Program-made: the position numbers and the translations under genes | Assembly (NCBI GenBank): GCA_002295635.1 | Contig: DBHK01000027.1 | Location: 186,001-250,000 of the forward strand | From: UBA830 sp002295635 | GTDB lineage: Bacteria; Pseudomonadota; Alphaproteobacteria; MPNO01; UBA830 | Direction: 5' to 3' | Length of the DNA stretch: 64,000 nt | Shown: in pieces, positions 35,012 to 44,150 of the stretch | How positions within the stretch are numbered: position 1 is the stretch's first letter | Layout: each line of letters opens with the position of its first letter | Notes under the pieces: generated by a model | Database searches by the model: none | The model's input: only the letters and a program-made list of their open reading frames with translations | Told to the model about the DNA's origin: nothing

Positions 35012-36300
35012 TGACCAATGTAGCGGTCGTAGGCTCTCAGTGGGGCGATGAGGGTAAAGGGAAAATTGTCGATTGGCTTTCCGAGCGTGCTGATGTGGTG
35101 GTACGTTTCCAGGGTGGGCACAATGCAGGTCATACGCTTGTCATAGATGGAGAAACCTACAAATTGAGCCTTCTGCCATCTGGGGTTGTGCGTGGAAAAT
35201 TGTCTATTATCGGTAACGGGGTCGTGATCGACCCTTGGGCTTTGCTGCAGGAAATTGATAAGATTGGGGCACAAGGGATCGCCGTGACGCCCGACACCCT
35301 TAAAATTGCCGAAAACGCATCTATGATTCTTCCTCTACACGGCGCACTCGACCGGGCTCGTGAGACGGCTAGCGGAGATAGTAAAATCGGAACAACCGGG
35401 CGGGGAATTGGTCCCGCGTACGAAGACAAGGTTGGGCGCCGAGCTATCAGGATTTGTGATTTGGAAGACCCCGATGGTCTTCTGGAAAAGATTGAAAACG
35501 CTCTTTCGCATCATAATCCCTTGTTGCGAGGTCTTGGCGCGCCGGAAATAAACGCCGCAGACATTTGCGATATGCTTAGAGAGATCGCGCCCAAGCTTCT
35601 AAAATACGCCGCCCCGGTCTGGCAATCACTCGAAGAAGCAAACCGAAGCGCCAAGAGAATACTTTTTGAGGGCGCTCAGGGGTTTATGCTAGATGTCGAT
35701 CATGGAACCTATCCATTCGTCACATCTTCTAACACTCTGGCGGGTCAGGCTGCTGCGGGTAGCGGGGTTGCGGTAGGCAGTATCGGATACGTGCTGGGAA
35801 TTACTAAGGCATATACGACGCGTGTTGGTTCCGGGCCTTTTCCAACGGAGCAGGATAATGATATTGGGAAGCTGCTAGGTGAACGCGGACACGAATTCGG
35901 TACTGTCACTGGCCGCCAGCGGAGGTGCGGGTGGTTTGATGCTGTGCTCGTGCGGCAGTCGGCAAAGGTTGGCGGAATCCGAGGTATTGCCCTAACAAAA
36001 CTTGATGTTTTGGATGGTATTCCGGAACTGCAGGTGTGCACTGGTTATGAGTTTAACGGAAACGATTTTGACTACCTACCTGCCTCGCATAAAATTCAGG
36101 CTGGTATAAACCCCATATACGAGACACTGGAAGGTTGGGAAGGTAGTACTCGGGGGGCAAGGAGCTGGGCTGATCTTCCCGCAGAAGCAGTTAAGTACGT
36201 CCGCCGGATAGAAGAACTGATCGGTGTTCCAGTAGCGTTACTGTCGACTAGCCCAGAGCGAGAAGACACCATATTGGTCAGTGATCCGTTTGTTTCCTGA
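35011..36300 (+). CDS. purA: Adenylosuccinate synthetase
   Basis: A 429-residue enzyme joining IMP and aspartate with GTP in AMP synthesis. Signature segments: VVGSQWGDEGKGKIVDWLSE with the catalytic aspartate and P-loop-like glycines, RFQGGHNAGHTLV, GTTGRGIGPAYEDKVGRRA, EGAQGFMLDVDHGTYPFVTSS, TRVGSGPFPTE and RRCGWFDAVL. Length is normal. Last of the serC-serA-hisZ-purA set, a conserved alphaproteobacterial order. The 235 bases after it hold only a doubtful 46-codon frame. Confidence 0.97.
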   Translation: MTNVAVVGSQWGDEGKGKIVDWLSERADVVVRFQGGHNAGHTLVIDGETYKLSLLPSGVVRGKLSIIGNGVVIDPWALLQEIDKIGAQGIAVTPDTLKIAENASMILPLHGALDRARETASGDSKIGTTGRGIGPAYEDKVGRRAIRICDLEDPDGLLEKIENALSHHNPLLRGLGAPEINAADICDMLREIAPKLLKYAAPVWQSLEEANRSAKRILFEGAQGFMLDVDHGTYPFVTSSNTLAGQAAAGSGVAVGSIGYVLGITKAYTTRVGSGPFPTEQDNDIGKLLGERGHEFGTVTGRQRRCGWFDAVLVRQSAKVGGIRGIALTKLDVLDGIPELQVCTGYEFNGNDFDYLPASHKIQAGINPIYETLEGWEGSTRGARSWADLPAEAVKYVRRIEELIGVPVALLSTSPEREDTILVSDPFVS

Positions 36301-36380
36301 TGGGAATTATGATCCAAACACTCGGTGACTTTTAGGTCATATTTCTAACGGCTTAGACAGAATTTAGGATCAAAGACAAC

Positions 36381-36521
36381 ATGGATCCTGCTTTCTACGT
36401 ACAAAAAATCAAAAAGATCCTGACCTTAAACTGTTCGGAGTTGTTGCAAGCTTACGATAACGTAATTAAAGCACCTAGAGTCCATACACAATCGGCGGCG
36501 GGCATAAAGACTAACATTTAG
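36381..36521 (+). CDS. Doubtful 46-residue small open frame
   Basis: ATG 36381 to TAG 36521 encodes 46 residues beginning MDPAFYVQKIKKILTLNCSE, with helix-forming character and a polar tail. No ribosome binding site of note and no family match are evident. It lies between purA and the convergent rpoH. It could be a small protein or chance. Confidence 0.15.
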   Translation: MDPAFYVQKIKKILTLNCSELLQAYDNVIKAPRVHTQSAAGIKTNI

Positions 36522-36535
36522 GTCTTCGGCAATTA

Positions 36536-37441
36536 CTAATTAGGCAAAAACTTTTTTTGCTCGATACAACTATCCATCGCTGCCAATTTTATAGTTTTCT
36601 GAATCTTTTCAAATGCCCGCACTTCAATCTGGCGAACACGCTCACGTGAAACACCGTATTCGACGCTCAGTTCTTCAAGGGTTTTTGGCTCCTCCTCAAG
36701 TCGACGCGCGATAAGAATTTGACGCTCGCGTTCGTTTAAAACCTCCATAGAGGCTAGAAGCATGTTGCGGCGTTCGTTCGCCTCTTCTCGGTTAGCAAGC
36801 GCGGTTTCCTGATTATCCGAGTCGTCGACTAGCCAGTCTTGCCATTCTCCTTCCGAGTCCGCTCTCAATGGGACATTAAGCGACGAATCTGATCCCGACA
36901 TGCGGCGGTTCATATTGATAACTTCTTCCTCGCTGACATCTAGCGTGGTAGCGATCTTTTCCAAGTTTTCTCGCTTCAGATCACCTTCTTCTAGCGCCTT
37001 GATTTCGCCTTTAATACGACGCAGATTGAAAAAAAGCTTTTTCTGTGCGGCGGTAGTACCGATCTTGACAAGTGACCAAGACCTGATGACGTATTCTTGG
37101 ATTGAGGCTCTAATCCACCACATAGCATAGGTCGCAAGCCGAAAACCTTTTTCTGGCTCAAACCGTTTAACTGCTTGCATCAGCCCCACGTTACCTTCCG
37201 AGATGATTTCACCTAACGGAAGCCCATAACCCCTGTAGCCCATTGATATTTTTGCGACTAGCCGTAGGTGGCTATTAACCAACTTGGCAGCGGCGTCCTG
37301 ATCCTCATGCTCTTTCCACCTCTTGGCGAGCATATATTCCTCTTCTGGTTCTAGTAGCGGGAATTTTCGAATATCCAGTAAATACCTAGACAGATTACTG
37401 TCTGGGTTTAGATTTTGGACCGAAGGTAGATTGCCAGTCAT
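36536..37441 (-). CDS. rpoH: RNA polymerase sigma factor RpoH (sigma-32)
   Basis: A 301-residue heat-shock sigma factor. Region 2 has LRLVAKISMGYRGYGLPLGE and GNVGLMQAVKRFEPEKGFRLATYAMWWIRASIQEYV. The RpoH box region reads TAAQKKLFFNLRRIKGE, and region 4.2 ends VEYGVSRERVRQIEVRAFEKI. It is the canonical copy when compared with the divergent paralogue at 23.9-24.8 kb. It follows rluD on the minus strand, an arrangement conserved in alphaproteobacteria, with a 114-base gap that may hold its own promoter. Confidence 0.95.
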   Translation of the reverse strand: MTGNLPSVQNLNPDSNLSRYLLDIRKFPLLEPEEEYMLAKRWKEHEDQDAAAKLVNSHLRLVAKISMGYRGYGLPLGEIISEGNVGLMQAVKRFEPEKGFRLATYAMWWIRASIQEYVIRSWSLVKIGTTAAQKKLFFNLRRIKGEIKALEEGDLKRENLEKIATTLDVSEEEVINMNRRMSGSDSSLNVPLRADSEGEWQDWLVDDSDNQETALANREEANERRNMLLASMEVLNERERQILIARRLEEEPKTLEELSVEYGVSRERVRQIEVRAFEKIQKTIKLAAMDSCIEQKKFLPN

Positions 37442-37555
37442 GGATATCGCACCTGATTAAAGTATCGGCGCTGAACTCGCTATAATGTCGCAAGCATTAT
37501 TGCGCCTCTTGTTACGGATATTTAAGTACCCACTATTCCATATAAATAGTCAACA

Positions 37556-38587
37556 TTAGCTGAAATTTCCAGTTTTACATAGAATTTTGATTATTTCGCA
37601 GATTTCTGCCGGTAATTTGCTCTCAAAACAATGGTATTTGCCAGTTATAGGGTGCACGAAGCCTAAGCGTCGTGCATGGAGCGTTTGGCGAACTAATTTT
37701 TCTATTACCTTTCCGGCGTCCGTCCCCACCGACCGTAATCGGGTCTGGGTCACACCTCCTCCGTATAAAGGATCACCAATAACGGGGTGGCCAAGATTCG
37801 CAAAGTGAACCCGGATCTGATGCGTCCGGCCCGTCTCCAGACGGCATTTCAGAAGAGAGGCGGCACCACCATTGTAGACGGCCTCTACTTTGTAATTGGT
37901 TCGGGCGAGCTTTCCGCCCTCTCGTCGCACCGACATTTTTTTGCGGTCCCTTCTGCTGCGCCCGATATTACCGTCTATCGCACCAGATGGTGGCCGCGGA
38001 AGACCCCAGACGAGAGCCGAATACTCTCGGTCGACTGAACGGTCCGAAAACTGCGTGGTCAGGCCTTCGTGCGCTGGACCGGTCTTTGCGGCGACAATAA
38101 GGCCGCTCGTATCTTTGTCTAACCTATGAACTATACCAGGGCGGCGAACTCCACCGATGCCCTGTAGGCTGTCACCGCAATGGGCAATAAGCGCATTGAC
38201 CAGTGTACCCGATGGGTTTCCCGGTGCAGGATGAACAACTAAACCGGCTGGCTTATCGATTACTATCAAATCTTCGTCTTCAAATATCACGTCGAGCGGA
38301 ATATCTTCCCCGACGGGTTCCGCCTTGATGGCTTCGGGGATTTCCAACAAGTACTTCTCCCCCGATTTGACCCTGTATGACGGCTCAACTATCGTTTCAC
38401 CGGCTTGATTGTTATGCTGAAGGCGTCCATCCTCGATCAGTCGTTTCAGGAAAGACCTGGACCGGTCGGGGAGAGAGCTAGCCAGAACACGGTCTAGGCG
38501 CTCGCCCTCCGCACCGGGTGCTACGGAGATTTCGATGCGGCTTAACGGCGATAATTCGTCGGAATCAGATTGTTTAGTTGGTTCCAT
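37556..38587 (-). CDS. rluD: RluA/RluD-family 23S rRNA pseudouridine synthase
   Basis: A 343-residue pseudouridine synthase. The N-terminal S4-like RNA-binding domain includes GERLDRVLASSLPDRSRSFLKRLIEDGRL. The catalytic domain has DLIVIDKPAGLVVHPAPGNPSGTLVNAL and the active-site aspartate in GIVHRLDKDTSGLIVAAKT, then LETGRTHQIRVHFANLGHPVIGDPLYG. RluD modifies helix 69 of 23S rRNA in other bacteria. It is divergent from the DUF6476 gene with overlapping upstream regions and lies before rpoH. Confidence 0.93.
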   Translation of the reverse strand: MEPTKQSDSDELSPLSRIEISVAPGAEGERLDRVLASSLPDRSRSFLKRLIEDGRLQHNNQAGETIVEPSYRVKSGEKYLLEIPEAIKAEPVGEDIPLDVIFEDEDLIVIDKPAGLVVHPAPGNPSGTLVNALIAHCGDSLQGIGGVRRPGIVHRLDKDTSGLIVAAKTGPAHEGLTTQFSDRSVDREYSALVWGLPRPPSGAIDGNIGRSRRDRKKMSVRREGGKLARTNYKVEAVYNGGAASLLKCRLETGRTHQIRVHFANLGHPVIGDPLYGGGVTQTRLRSVGTDAGKVIEKLVRQTLHARRLGFVHPITGKYHCFESKLPAEICEIIKILCKTGNFS

Positions 38588-38608
38588 AACAGAATAAGGT
38601 CACACTCC

Positions 38609-38911
38609 ATGCGTGCTCTCAAGGCCTTGGTCATCGGTATGGCAGTTATAATCGTCGCCGGCGTGGTGGTGCTGATTTTCGGGATCATAGATAAAACCGG
38701 TGAATTGGACAGCAAAATGTCTGAGCCTTTAGCGGATTTCGGGATCACCCGGGTCGTGCTACCGGCTGGTGCGCAAATCAGCGAAACTCTGCTGGACGGC
38801 GACAGGATTCTGCTACGTTTAACCCTTGCCGATGGTACGTCACGAATGATGCTGATAGACGCAAACGACGGTGGGCAGATAGGCCAAATTGATTTGACAC
38901 TCTTGCCCTGA
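38609..38911 (+). CDS. DUF6476-like small membrane protein
   Basis: A 100-residue protein from ATG 38609 (AAGG upstream); the longer frame to 38570 overlaps rluD's start. One N-terminal transmembrane helix (residues about 5-26, ALVIGMAVIIVAGVVVLIFG) is followed by a soluble beta-rich domain with TRVVLPAGAQISETLLDGDRI and MLIDANDGGQIGQIDL. This fits the DUF6476 family, found divergent from rluD in alphaproteobacteria; function unknown. The C-terminal part would lie in the periplasm. Confidence 0.75.
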   Translation: MRALKALVIGMAVIIVAGVVVLIFGIIDKTGELDSKMSEPLADFGITRVVLPAGAQISETLLDGDRILLRLTLADGTSRMMLIDANDGGQIGQIDLTLLP

Positions 38912-39080
38912 GTGTCGTCTTCCGAGACTTTAAACTTTTGGCGGTAATTTATTATTTGGGCATTTAAGACAGCGAGATGAGGTTGCCGGTCGAGCAGACC
39001 CGCATCCTACCTCAACCCGCACTATATACTATATGTTCTAAATGCTTACCCGTCAGAGAAAAAAAGAGAGCTATATTAGC

Positions 39081-40052
39081 TCAGTATGTTCTGGCGTACA
39101 TCTCCCTCATGTGTTCTTCCACGGTCGTCGGAGGATATTTGGGTTCTTCACCGTCGGCCAAACAACATTCTAGTGCCACCACCTCATGCGCCGGTCGTCC
39201 GCTAAAAAAGAAAGGCACTGAATAGCGATCCATTCCGGAAAGATTGATTACCCTATGCAGGGTTGACCGATACATGTCATTGGTCCAACGGGATATCATG
39301 TCTGCTAGGTTTACGACGTAGGCATCTTGAATTGGGGGAGCATGAAGCCATTTTTGATTTTTCCCCAGCACCTGAAGCCCGCCATTTTCATCCTGCATGA
39401 GCATGGTTATGCCGCCGAAATCCGTGTGGGCGCCGCAGCCTTTTTCGCTGAGGTCTGGGTTAGCGGGTTGGGGTGGGTAATGTAACAATTTTAGGGCGGT
39501 TAGCGGCTCCCGGCAGAAATTGGCAAAGTAATTTTCTTCGAGGGCAAGAGATAACGCGATGCCGCGCATCAATGTCTCGCCGAGAGAGAGCATCTCTACA
39601 TAGTAATTCATCATTGTGACCTCAAAACCGGGAAGACCCTCCGGCCATTGGTTTGGTCCAAGATTAAAGCTACCGTTTTGTAGACGTGGATGATCCATCG
39701 GTATTTCTTCGCCGATATAAAACCCCTCTTTCAGATCAGGTCGTGCGCCATCTTCGAGTGTCTGAGCACCTAACGGTTCATATCCCCGATTATGGGGGGA
39801 TAACTTCATATCAGTTACTAACTTAAGATCACGCGGCTGAGCGAAAAATCGAGCGGACTGAGCGAAAACCTCTGCCCTCAACTCGGGATCGACCCCGTGC
39901 CCCACGATATACATGAAACCGAGATCGAGGCACGCGGAACGTATCTCCGAAGCCACGGCATTACGGGCCCACTTATCACCAGAGCGAAGGGAGGTAATAT
40001 CGATAATCGGAAGCACGTCTTCGGAGATATACTCGGCGCCCAAACCAGTCAT
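39081..40052 (-). CDS. Isopenicillin N synthase-family 2OG-Fe(II) oxygenase
   Basis: About 323 residues from ATG 40052; an in-frame upstream start at 40112 is open. The N-terminal non-haem dioxygenase domain begins LPIIDITSLRSG, with LGFMYIVGHGVDPELRAEV. The iron-binding HxD is in GCGAHTDFGGITML, the second histidine in STLHRVINLSG, and the oxoglutarate-type arginine region in DRYSVPFFF. This family includes many 2-oxoglutarate oxygenases besides IPNS. It is the first of the accessory genes, divergent from the CmcJ-like gene, suggesting shared regulation. Substrate unknown. Confidence 0.88.
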   Translation of the reverse strand: MTGLGAEYISEDVLPIIDITSLRSGDKWARNAVASEIRSACLDLGFMYIVGHGVDPELRAEVFAQSARFFAQPRDLKLVTDMKLSPHNRGYEPLGAQTLEDGARPDLKEGFYIGEEIPMDHPRLQNGSFNLGPNQWPEGLPGFEVTMMNYYVEMLSLGETLMRGIALSLALEENYFANFCREPLTALKLLHYPPQPANPDLSEKGCGAHTDFGGITMLMQDENGGLQVLGKNQKWLHAPPIQDAYVVNLADMISRWTNDMYRSTLHRVINLSGMDRYSVPFFFSGRPAHEVVALECCLADGEEPKYPPTTVEEHMREMYARTY

Positions 40053-40248
40053 TTTTTGTTCATTCCGGTGATTTATTGGATCAGTTACGAACGAATTTGG
40101 TGATTGGCCCACATCTAATAACTGGCGGAGGGCCTCTCAGGATCAAGAACACTAGCGCATTCGTTTTTAATTCCCCTATGATCTCTGATTTAATTTACCT
40201 TTAAAAATGTAATACACCGTGGTGCCGGCACTTAACCCTGAGGAACAT

Positions 40249-41067
40249 ATGTTTAACCGCCCCCCACTAACGATTAAAGCGGTATTCACTTATGCGGTCG
40301 ATACCGGAGAAAAAATCATTAATGAAACGATGGGACCCGGCGATATGGGCCGGAGGCGCACTGGTATGGTCGAGGAAAAGACCATGCAAGTCCTCAACGG
40401 GCGTTACATGAATGAGGGATTTAATCTTGAGACCCATGGGTTTGAATTCGTCGACCATACGACTGAGATGATTAATTTTTTCGACGAGGTGGAATTAAAA
40501 TCCGTCTATTACAACGAAGTCGAAGAGCTAGTTAAAGAAAAGACAGGAGCGACTAGAGTTCATGTTTTTGATCACACGCTGCGTTCAGGTGATGAAAATT
40601 TTCGTAACGAATATCGCGTCCGTGAGCCCGTCGCGCGAGTACACAACGACTATACTGAGTGGTCCGGCCCTAATCGAGTCCGTGATATTTTGCCTCACGA
40701 GGCAAATAAGCTTTTGAAGCGTCGTTTTGCGATAGTCCAAGTATGGCGCGCGATCCGGCAACCAATTGATTCGGATCCGCTTGCCATATGCGACGCTCGT
40801 ACCCTGTCCGAACAAGACCTCATAGTTTCGGAGCGACGGTATCCAAACCGGATAGGACAAACGTATCAGATCGCCCACAACCCCGACCACAAATGGTATT
40901 ATTTTCCTTACATGAAACGAGACGAGGCGATAATATTTAAAGTATTCGATTCCGCAACGGATGGGCGGGCAAGGTTCACTGCGCATTCTGCTTTCTCAGA
41001 CCCAACCAGCCCCCCGAATGCCGCGCCGCGCGAGAGCATCGAAATGCGCACCATCGCTTTCTTCTAA
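40249..41067 (+). CDS. CmcJ/NvfI-family oxidoreductase
   Basis: A 272-residue protein from ATG 40249 (GAGGAA upstream). NEGFNLETHGFEFVDHTTEM, AARVHNDYTEWSGPNRVRD-like (its VARVHNDYTEWSGP includes the HND pair), FAIVQVWRAIRQPIDSDPLA and the C-terminal WYYFPYMKRDEAIIFKVFDS and RESIEMRTIAFF are the conserved blocks of the CmcJ/NvfI/AsaB group. Fungal relatives act in secondary metabolism as atypical 2-oxoglutarate-like oxygenases. It faces away from the IPNS-like oxygenase and converges with the flavin hydroxylase gene. Confidence 0.85.
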   Translation: MFNRPPLTIKAVFTYAVDTGEKIINETMGPGDMGRRRTGMVEEKTMQVLNGRYMNEGFNLETHGFEFVDHTTEMINFFDEVELKSVYYNEVEELVKEKTGATRVHVFDHTLRSGDENFRNEYRVREPVARVHNDYTEWSGPNRVRDILPHEANKLLKRRFAIVQVWRAIRQPIDSDPLAICDARTLSEQDLIVSERRYPNRIGQTYQIAHNPDHKWYYFPYMKRDEAIIFKVFDSATDGRARFTAHSAFSDPTSPPNAAPRESIEMRTIAFF

Positions 41068-41114
41068 CTAGGTTTTCGAAACCGTTTCCTAAAGTGGCTT
41101 TACTACCCGAAATA

Positions 41115-42332
41115 TCAGAACTGTGCGGGTCCAGCTGGCAGCCCGAGGTGAACCCGGCCATAGAGCCCCAGTACGGCATCGCGGTTGACGCTGATGTGCA
41201 TTGCGGCCGCATGAGCGTCTCGCCAATATCTCTGCATTGCGTTGCTAAGCTGGAGGCCTTTGCCACCGCTGGCTTCGAAAAGGATATCTACTGCGTTAAG
41301 CGCAAGTCCCGTGGCGAAACCCAAGTTTCCTTTATTCCGGGCTCGCTGCTCAACCGAAAGTTCGCCTTTTTTTGCCATCGTATTCATAAGTTCGCGCGCA
41401 TCTCGGAAAACGACCAGCTTTGCTGCATCGATCGATGCAGCGGCCTCACCTACCTTGACTTGGATGGTCGGTAGTTGCGCCATCGGTGCAGGGCTGGACA
41501 GTGCCGCCCCTCGCGTTACGCGACCGCGTGTCGTTTCTATAAACTCATCATAAGCGCCCTGCGCCATTCCGAGGATGGGGGCAGCAACGCTGATCGAAAG
41601 CGCCTGAAAAGCAGGGATGCGGTATAGCAGGCCGGGGTTTACCTCGGCACCTGGTGGAGCCCCCGACATTGTGTGATCCAACCCCATATAGAAGTGTTCT
41701 GGGATAAATAAATCTTCGCAGAAGACTGTCTTTGACCCTGTTCCCGCAAGGCCCGCAACTTCCCAAGTGTCTTCGATACCGAAACTTGATCTACGGGACA
41801 CTGCGTAGCCTCTTTGCACCGACTCGTCTTTTCCGTTTTCAATCAGGTTCACTGCAACCAGAACCCATGGGCAGTTATCTAGTCCGGAGCAAAATGCCCA
41901 ATTGCCGGATATTTTATAGCCTCCGTCTACTTTAATAGCGGTACCGGTCGGGGTGAACGAAGCGGACGTACATCCATTCGGATCGTTGGCCCATATTTCC
42001 TCCTGCGCTTCAAGCGGATACATTCCCAGAAGATACTGATACATGCTGCATATTGAGTGGACCCAACCGACAGACCCGCAACCACGCGCTATTTCATATG
42101 CAGCTTCGGCGAATACGTCCATTCCATGCTCAAACCCCCCGAAACGGCGCGGCATTAGCATGCGAAAAAGGCCCGCATCTAAAATCTGGTCGAAAATATC
42201 ATCCGCGACACGTCTATTTAATTCCGTTTTTTCTCGGCTTTCCTGAATGACGGGCACCAGTGCTCTCGCCCTTTCGATCATGACTGCCGGTTCAATGTAT
42301 TGGTCGGGGAGTGCCTCTGTGACTGTTGCCAT
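41115..42332 (-). CDS. Flavin-dependent hydroxylase, acyl-CoA dehydrogenase fold
   Basis: A 405-residue protein from ATG 42332 (AAGGGAT upstream; the frame is open to 42452). Blocks RVADDIFDQILDAGLFRMLMPRRFGGFEHG, GCGSVGWVHSICSMYQYLLG, KISGNWAFCSGLDNCPWVLV, AGTGSKTVFCEDLFIPEHF and a C-terminal HISVNRDAV segment are typical of the HpaB/HsaA-like oxygenase component of two-component, reduced-flavin monooxygenases. The catalytic base of true acyl-CoA dehydrogenases is not apparent. A flavin reductase partner is not in the window. A paralogue is at 47.9 kb. Confidence 0.85.
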   Translation of the reverse strand: MATVTEALPDQYIEPAVMIERARALVPVIQESREKTELNRRVADDIFDQILDAGLFRMLMPRRFGGFEHGMDVFAEAAYEIARGCGSVGWVHSICSMYQYLLGMYPLEAQEEIWANDPNGCTSASFTPTGTAIKVDGGYKISGNWAFCSGLDNCPWVLVAVNLIENGKDESVQRGYAVSRRSSFGIEDTWEVAGLAGTGSKTVFCEDLFIPEHFYMGLDHTMSGAPPGAEVNPGLLYRIPAFQALSISVAAPILGMAQGAYDEFIETTRGRVTRGAALSSPAPMAQLPTIQVKVGEAAASIDAAKLVVFRDARELMNTMAKKGELSVEQRARNKGNLGFATGLALNAVDILFEASGGKGLQLSNAMQRYWRDAHAAAMHISVNRDAVLGLYGRVHLGLPAGPAQF

Positions 42333-42681
42333 TGTAATATCCCTTTTCGTAACCCAGACCCTAAAAGATCGTATCGACTTCCGAAGCCTAAACTTATTTT
42401 CAAGTTTGACGGAGAGCACTCTATTAAAACAAAGGAATGGAGACTTAATCAACCGGTGTATAAATGTTAATTCGGCAGAATCAAACTAACTGACTACAAA
42501 TAATAAACACACTGCCAATTGCCACAACGGATGCCCCGTTGTTGTAAAATACAAGTAAACGCTTTTTCTGTACTCGGTCACGTCGGCTACGGGAATGCTT
42601 ATCGATCATATTTTTTTTATTATTCGCGGATCGTTTTTTATTCACTGATCGGCAGGAGACGGAGACAAACAAAAATTCTTT

Positions 42682-42711
42682 TGATCCACACCAGTGCTTG
42701 CGACGTATTAG
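42682..42711 (+). promoter_or_regulatory. Candidate RpoE (ECF) promoter TGATCC-N18-TATTAG
   Basis: TGATCC at 42682-42687 is followed, after exactly 18 bases, by TATTAG at 42706-42711. This matches the TGATCC-N18-TA(A/T) pattern known for promoters of ChrR-regulated RpoE in Rhodobacter. It is about 170 bases before the likely RpoE start and on the same strand, so it would provide autoregulation of the rpoE-chrR pair. Confidence 0.6.
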
Positions 42712-42879
42712 AAAAGTGGTTCGAACGATCGAGAATGAAAAATGCAAATTGAAGCCAACACCCAATGCGGCTCCTACTCTTCCCATTACCCAACAGCCGT
42801 AACGGCGAGACTTCCCGACACAGGCATGATATCTAACAAGATAATTCACGCCTCTGCCGACAGGCGAAAGAATATTGAT

Positions 42880-43428
42880 ATGGAACAAATGGCGGACTGT
42901 ATCCGCGCGGTTGCAGAATTCGAAGACCGAGAAGCTTTCCGACAGCTGTTTAAGTTCTATGCGCCCCGCCTCCGAGCATTTCTTATGAAGCGCGGGGCAA
43001 AGCCCGGTGAGGCGGAAGAAGTAATGCAGGAGGCGATGTCGCTCGTTTGGCGCAAGGCGGCCCAATTTGATCAGGCGAAGGCCTCGGCATCTACTTGGAT
43101 TTATACCATCGCGCGAAATAGGCGTATCGATCTCATTCGACGTGCAAAACGTCCAGAACTTGATCCGGAGGATCCATTCTTTAAGTCAGTGTCGGAGCAG
43201 GCTGACGGAGAGCAAGCGTTTTCTTTAAATGAACGCGCAGCAATTGTGAGGCAGTACCTCAAAACGCTTCCAGATAATCAAATTGAAATTGTCCAGAAGG
43301 CCTTTTTCGAGGAAATGACCCATCAAGAGATAGCCACAGAACTTGAACTGCCGCTCGGGACGGTCAAATCCAGAATAAGAATAGCAATGCGGCGCCTCCG
43401 GGAGCACCTTGATGGAGAAGAGCTATGA
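42880..43428 (+). CDS. rpoE: ECF sigma factor RpoE, ChrR-controlled type
   Basis: A 182-residue ECF sigma factor from ATG 42880 (the open frame runs back to 42742). Region 2: FRQLFKFYAPRLRAFLMKRGAKPGEAEEVMQEAMSLVW and STWIYTIARNRRIDLIRRAKR. Region 4: MTHQEIATELELPLGTVKSRIRIAMRRLREHL. Its stop overlaps the ChrR-type anti-sigma start, the arrangement of the ECF11 group that answers singlet oxygen and peroxides in Rhodobacter. The upstream TGATCC element supports self-activation. Function by homology is firm at family level. Confidence 0.92.
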   Translation: MEQMADCIRAVAEFEDREAFRQLFKFYAPRLRAFLMKRGAKPGEAEEVMQEAMSLVWRKAAQFDQAKASASTWIYTIARNRRIDLIRRAKRPELDPEDPFFKSVSEQADGEQAFSLNERAAIVRQYLKTLPDNQIEIVQKAFFEEMTHQEIATELELPLGTVKSRIRIAMRRLREHLDGEEL

Positions 43429-44081
43429 TCAAACATCACTTGGCGGACGAGTACCTCGTCGAATATGCCGCAGGCAGTCTGCCGGAAGAAGAGTCGCTTA
43501 TAACTGCTACCCACCTTGCCTTTTGCCGTGAATGTCGGATTCGTGTGGAGGCTTTGGAAACACTCGGCTCTGTTTTGCTTGAGGACTCTAACGGCGGCTC
43601 TGTCTCAGAGGATGACTTTGACGCGGTAATGACGAAAATTAACCGGCAGGAGCATCCGGATCCGAAAAAGAAAAATGTTTTTGACGAGACTACGCTTCGA
43701 CTAATCCCCGCGCCACTGCGTGAATATATAGAGTGTGACCTAACAGACCTTAACTGGAAAAGATCAGGACGAGGTATTCAGGAAGTTACCCTAAAACATG
43801 ATGGTGGCCGGCGCATATCTCTTTTACGAATTCGACCTGATCAGAGAGTTCCCCCCCATACACATTCGGGTGAAGAGTTCACGATGGTACTTGACGGGGG
43901 CTATAACGATGGCGGCGCCCATTACAGATCAGGCGACGTTAGTCATTTAGACGGAACGGTTGAACATGCTCCGGTCGCAGACTCCGACGGGCCATGCCTT
44001 TGCCTCTCGGTTCAGACCGGCCCTCCTCAACTCACAGGTAAAATTGGTAGGATTCTCAATCCCTTTATTAGTGGATGGTGA
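43425..44081 (+). CDS. chrR: ChrR-family zinc anti-sigma factor
   Basis: A 218-residue anti-sigma factor starting four bases before the rpoE stop. The N-terminal zinc anti-sigma domain has His4/His5, His30, Cys34 and Cys37 (ATHLAFCREC), in line with Zn ligands in Rhodobacter ChrR. The C-terminal cupin holds metal ligands His145, His147, Glu151 and His181 (PHTHSGEEFTMVLDGGY and VEHAPV). That cupin is needed for the singlet-oxygen response in the model protein. It should hold RpoE inactive until stress. Neighbours are not photolyase genes, as in Rhodobacter, but a UbiD enzyme. Confidence 0.9.
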   Translation: MIKHHLADEYLVEYAAGSLPEEESLITATHLAFCRECRIRVEALETLGSVLLEDSNGGSVSEDDFDAVMTKINRQEHPDPKKKNVFDETTLRLIPAPLREYIECDLTDLNWKRSGRGIQEVTLKHDGGRRISLLRIRPDQRVPPHTHSGEEFTMVLDGGYNDGGAHYRSGDVSHLDGTVEHAPVADSDGPCLCLSVQTGPPQLTGKIGRILNPFISGW

Positions 44082-44150
44082 AAGAGCGCTTTTGCATTAG
44101 CTGGGGCCCTTAGAATATAAGGTGGCGTAAAGAAACTGGAGTCACGCCCC

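Noticed and set aside
36309..36340. TGATCC at 36311 as an RpoE-type promoter
   Set aside because: No TA-rich -10 at 18 bases (AGGTCA) and no gene downstream on that strand.
42481..43065. Long minus-strand open frame of about 194 codons over rpoE
   Set aside because: It lies antisense to the RpoE gene, whose family motifs are clear, and it has no recognisable family of its own.
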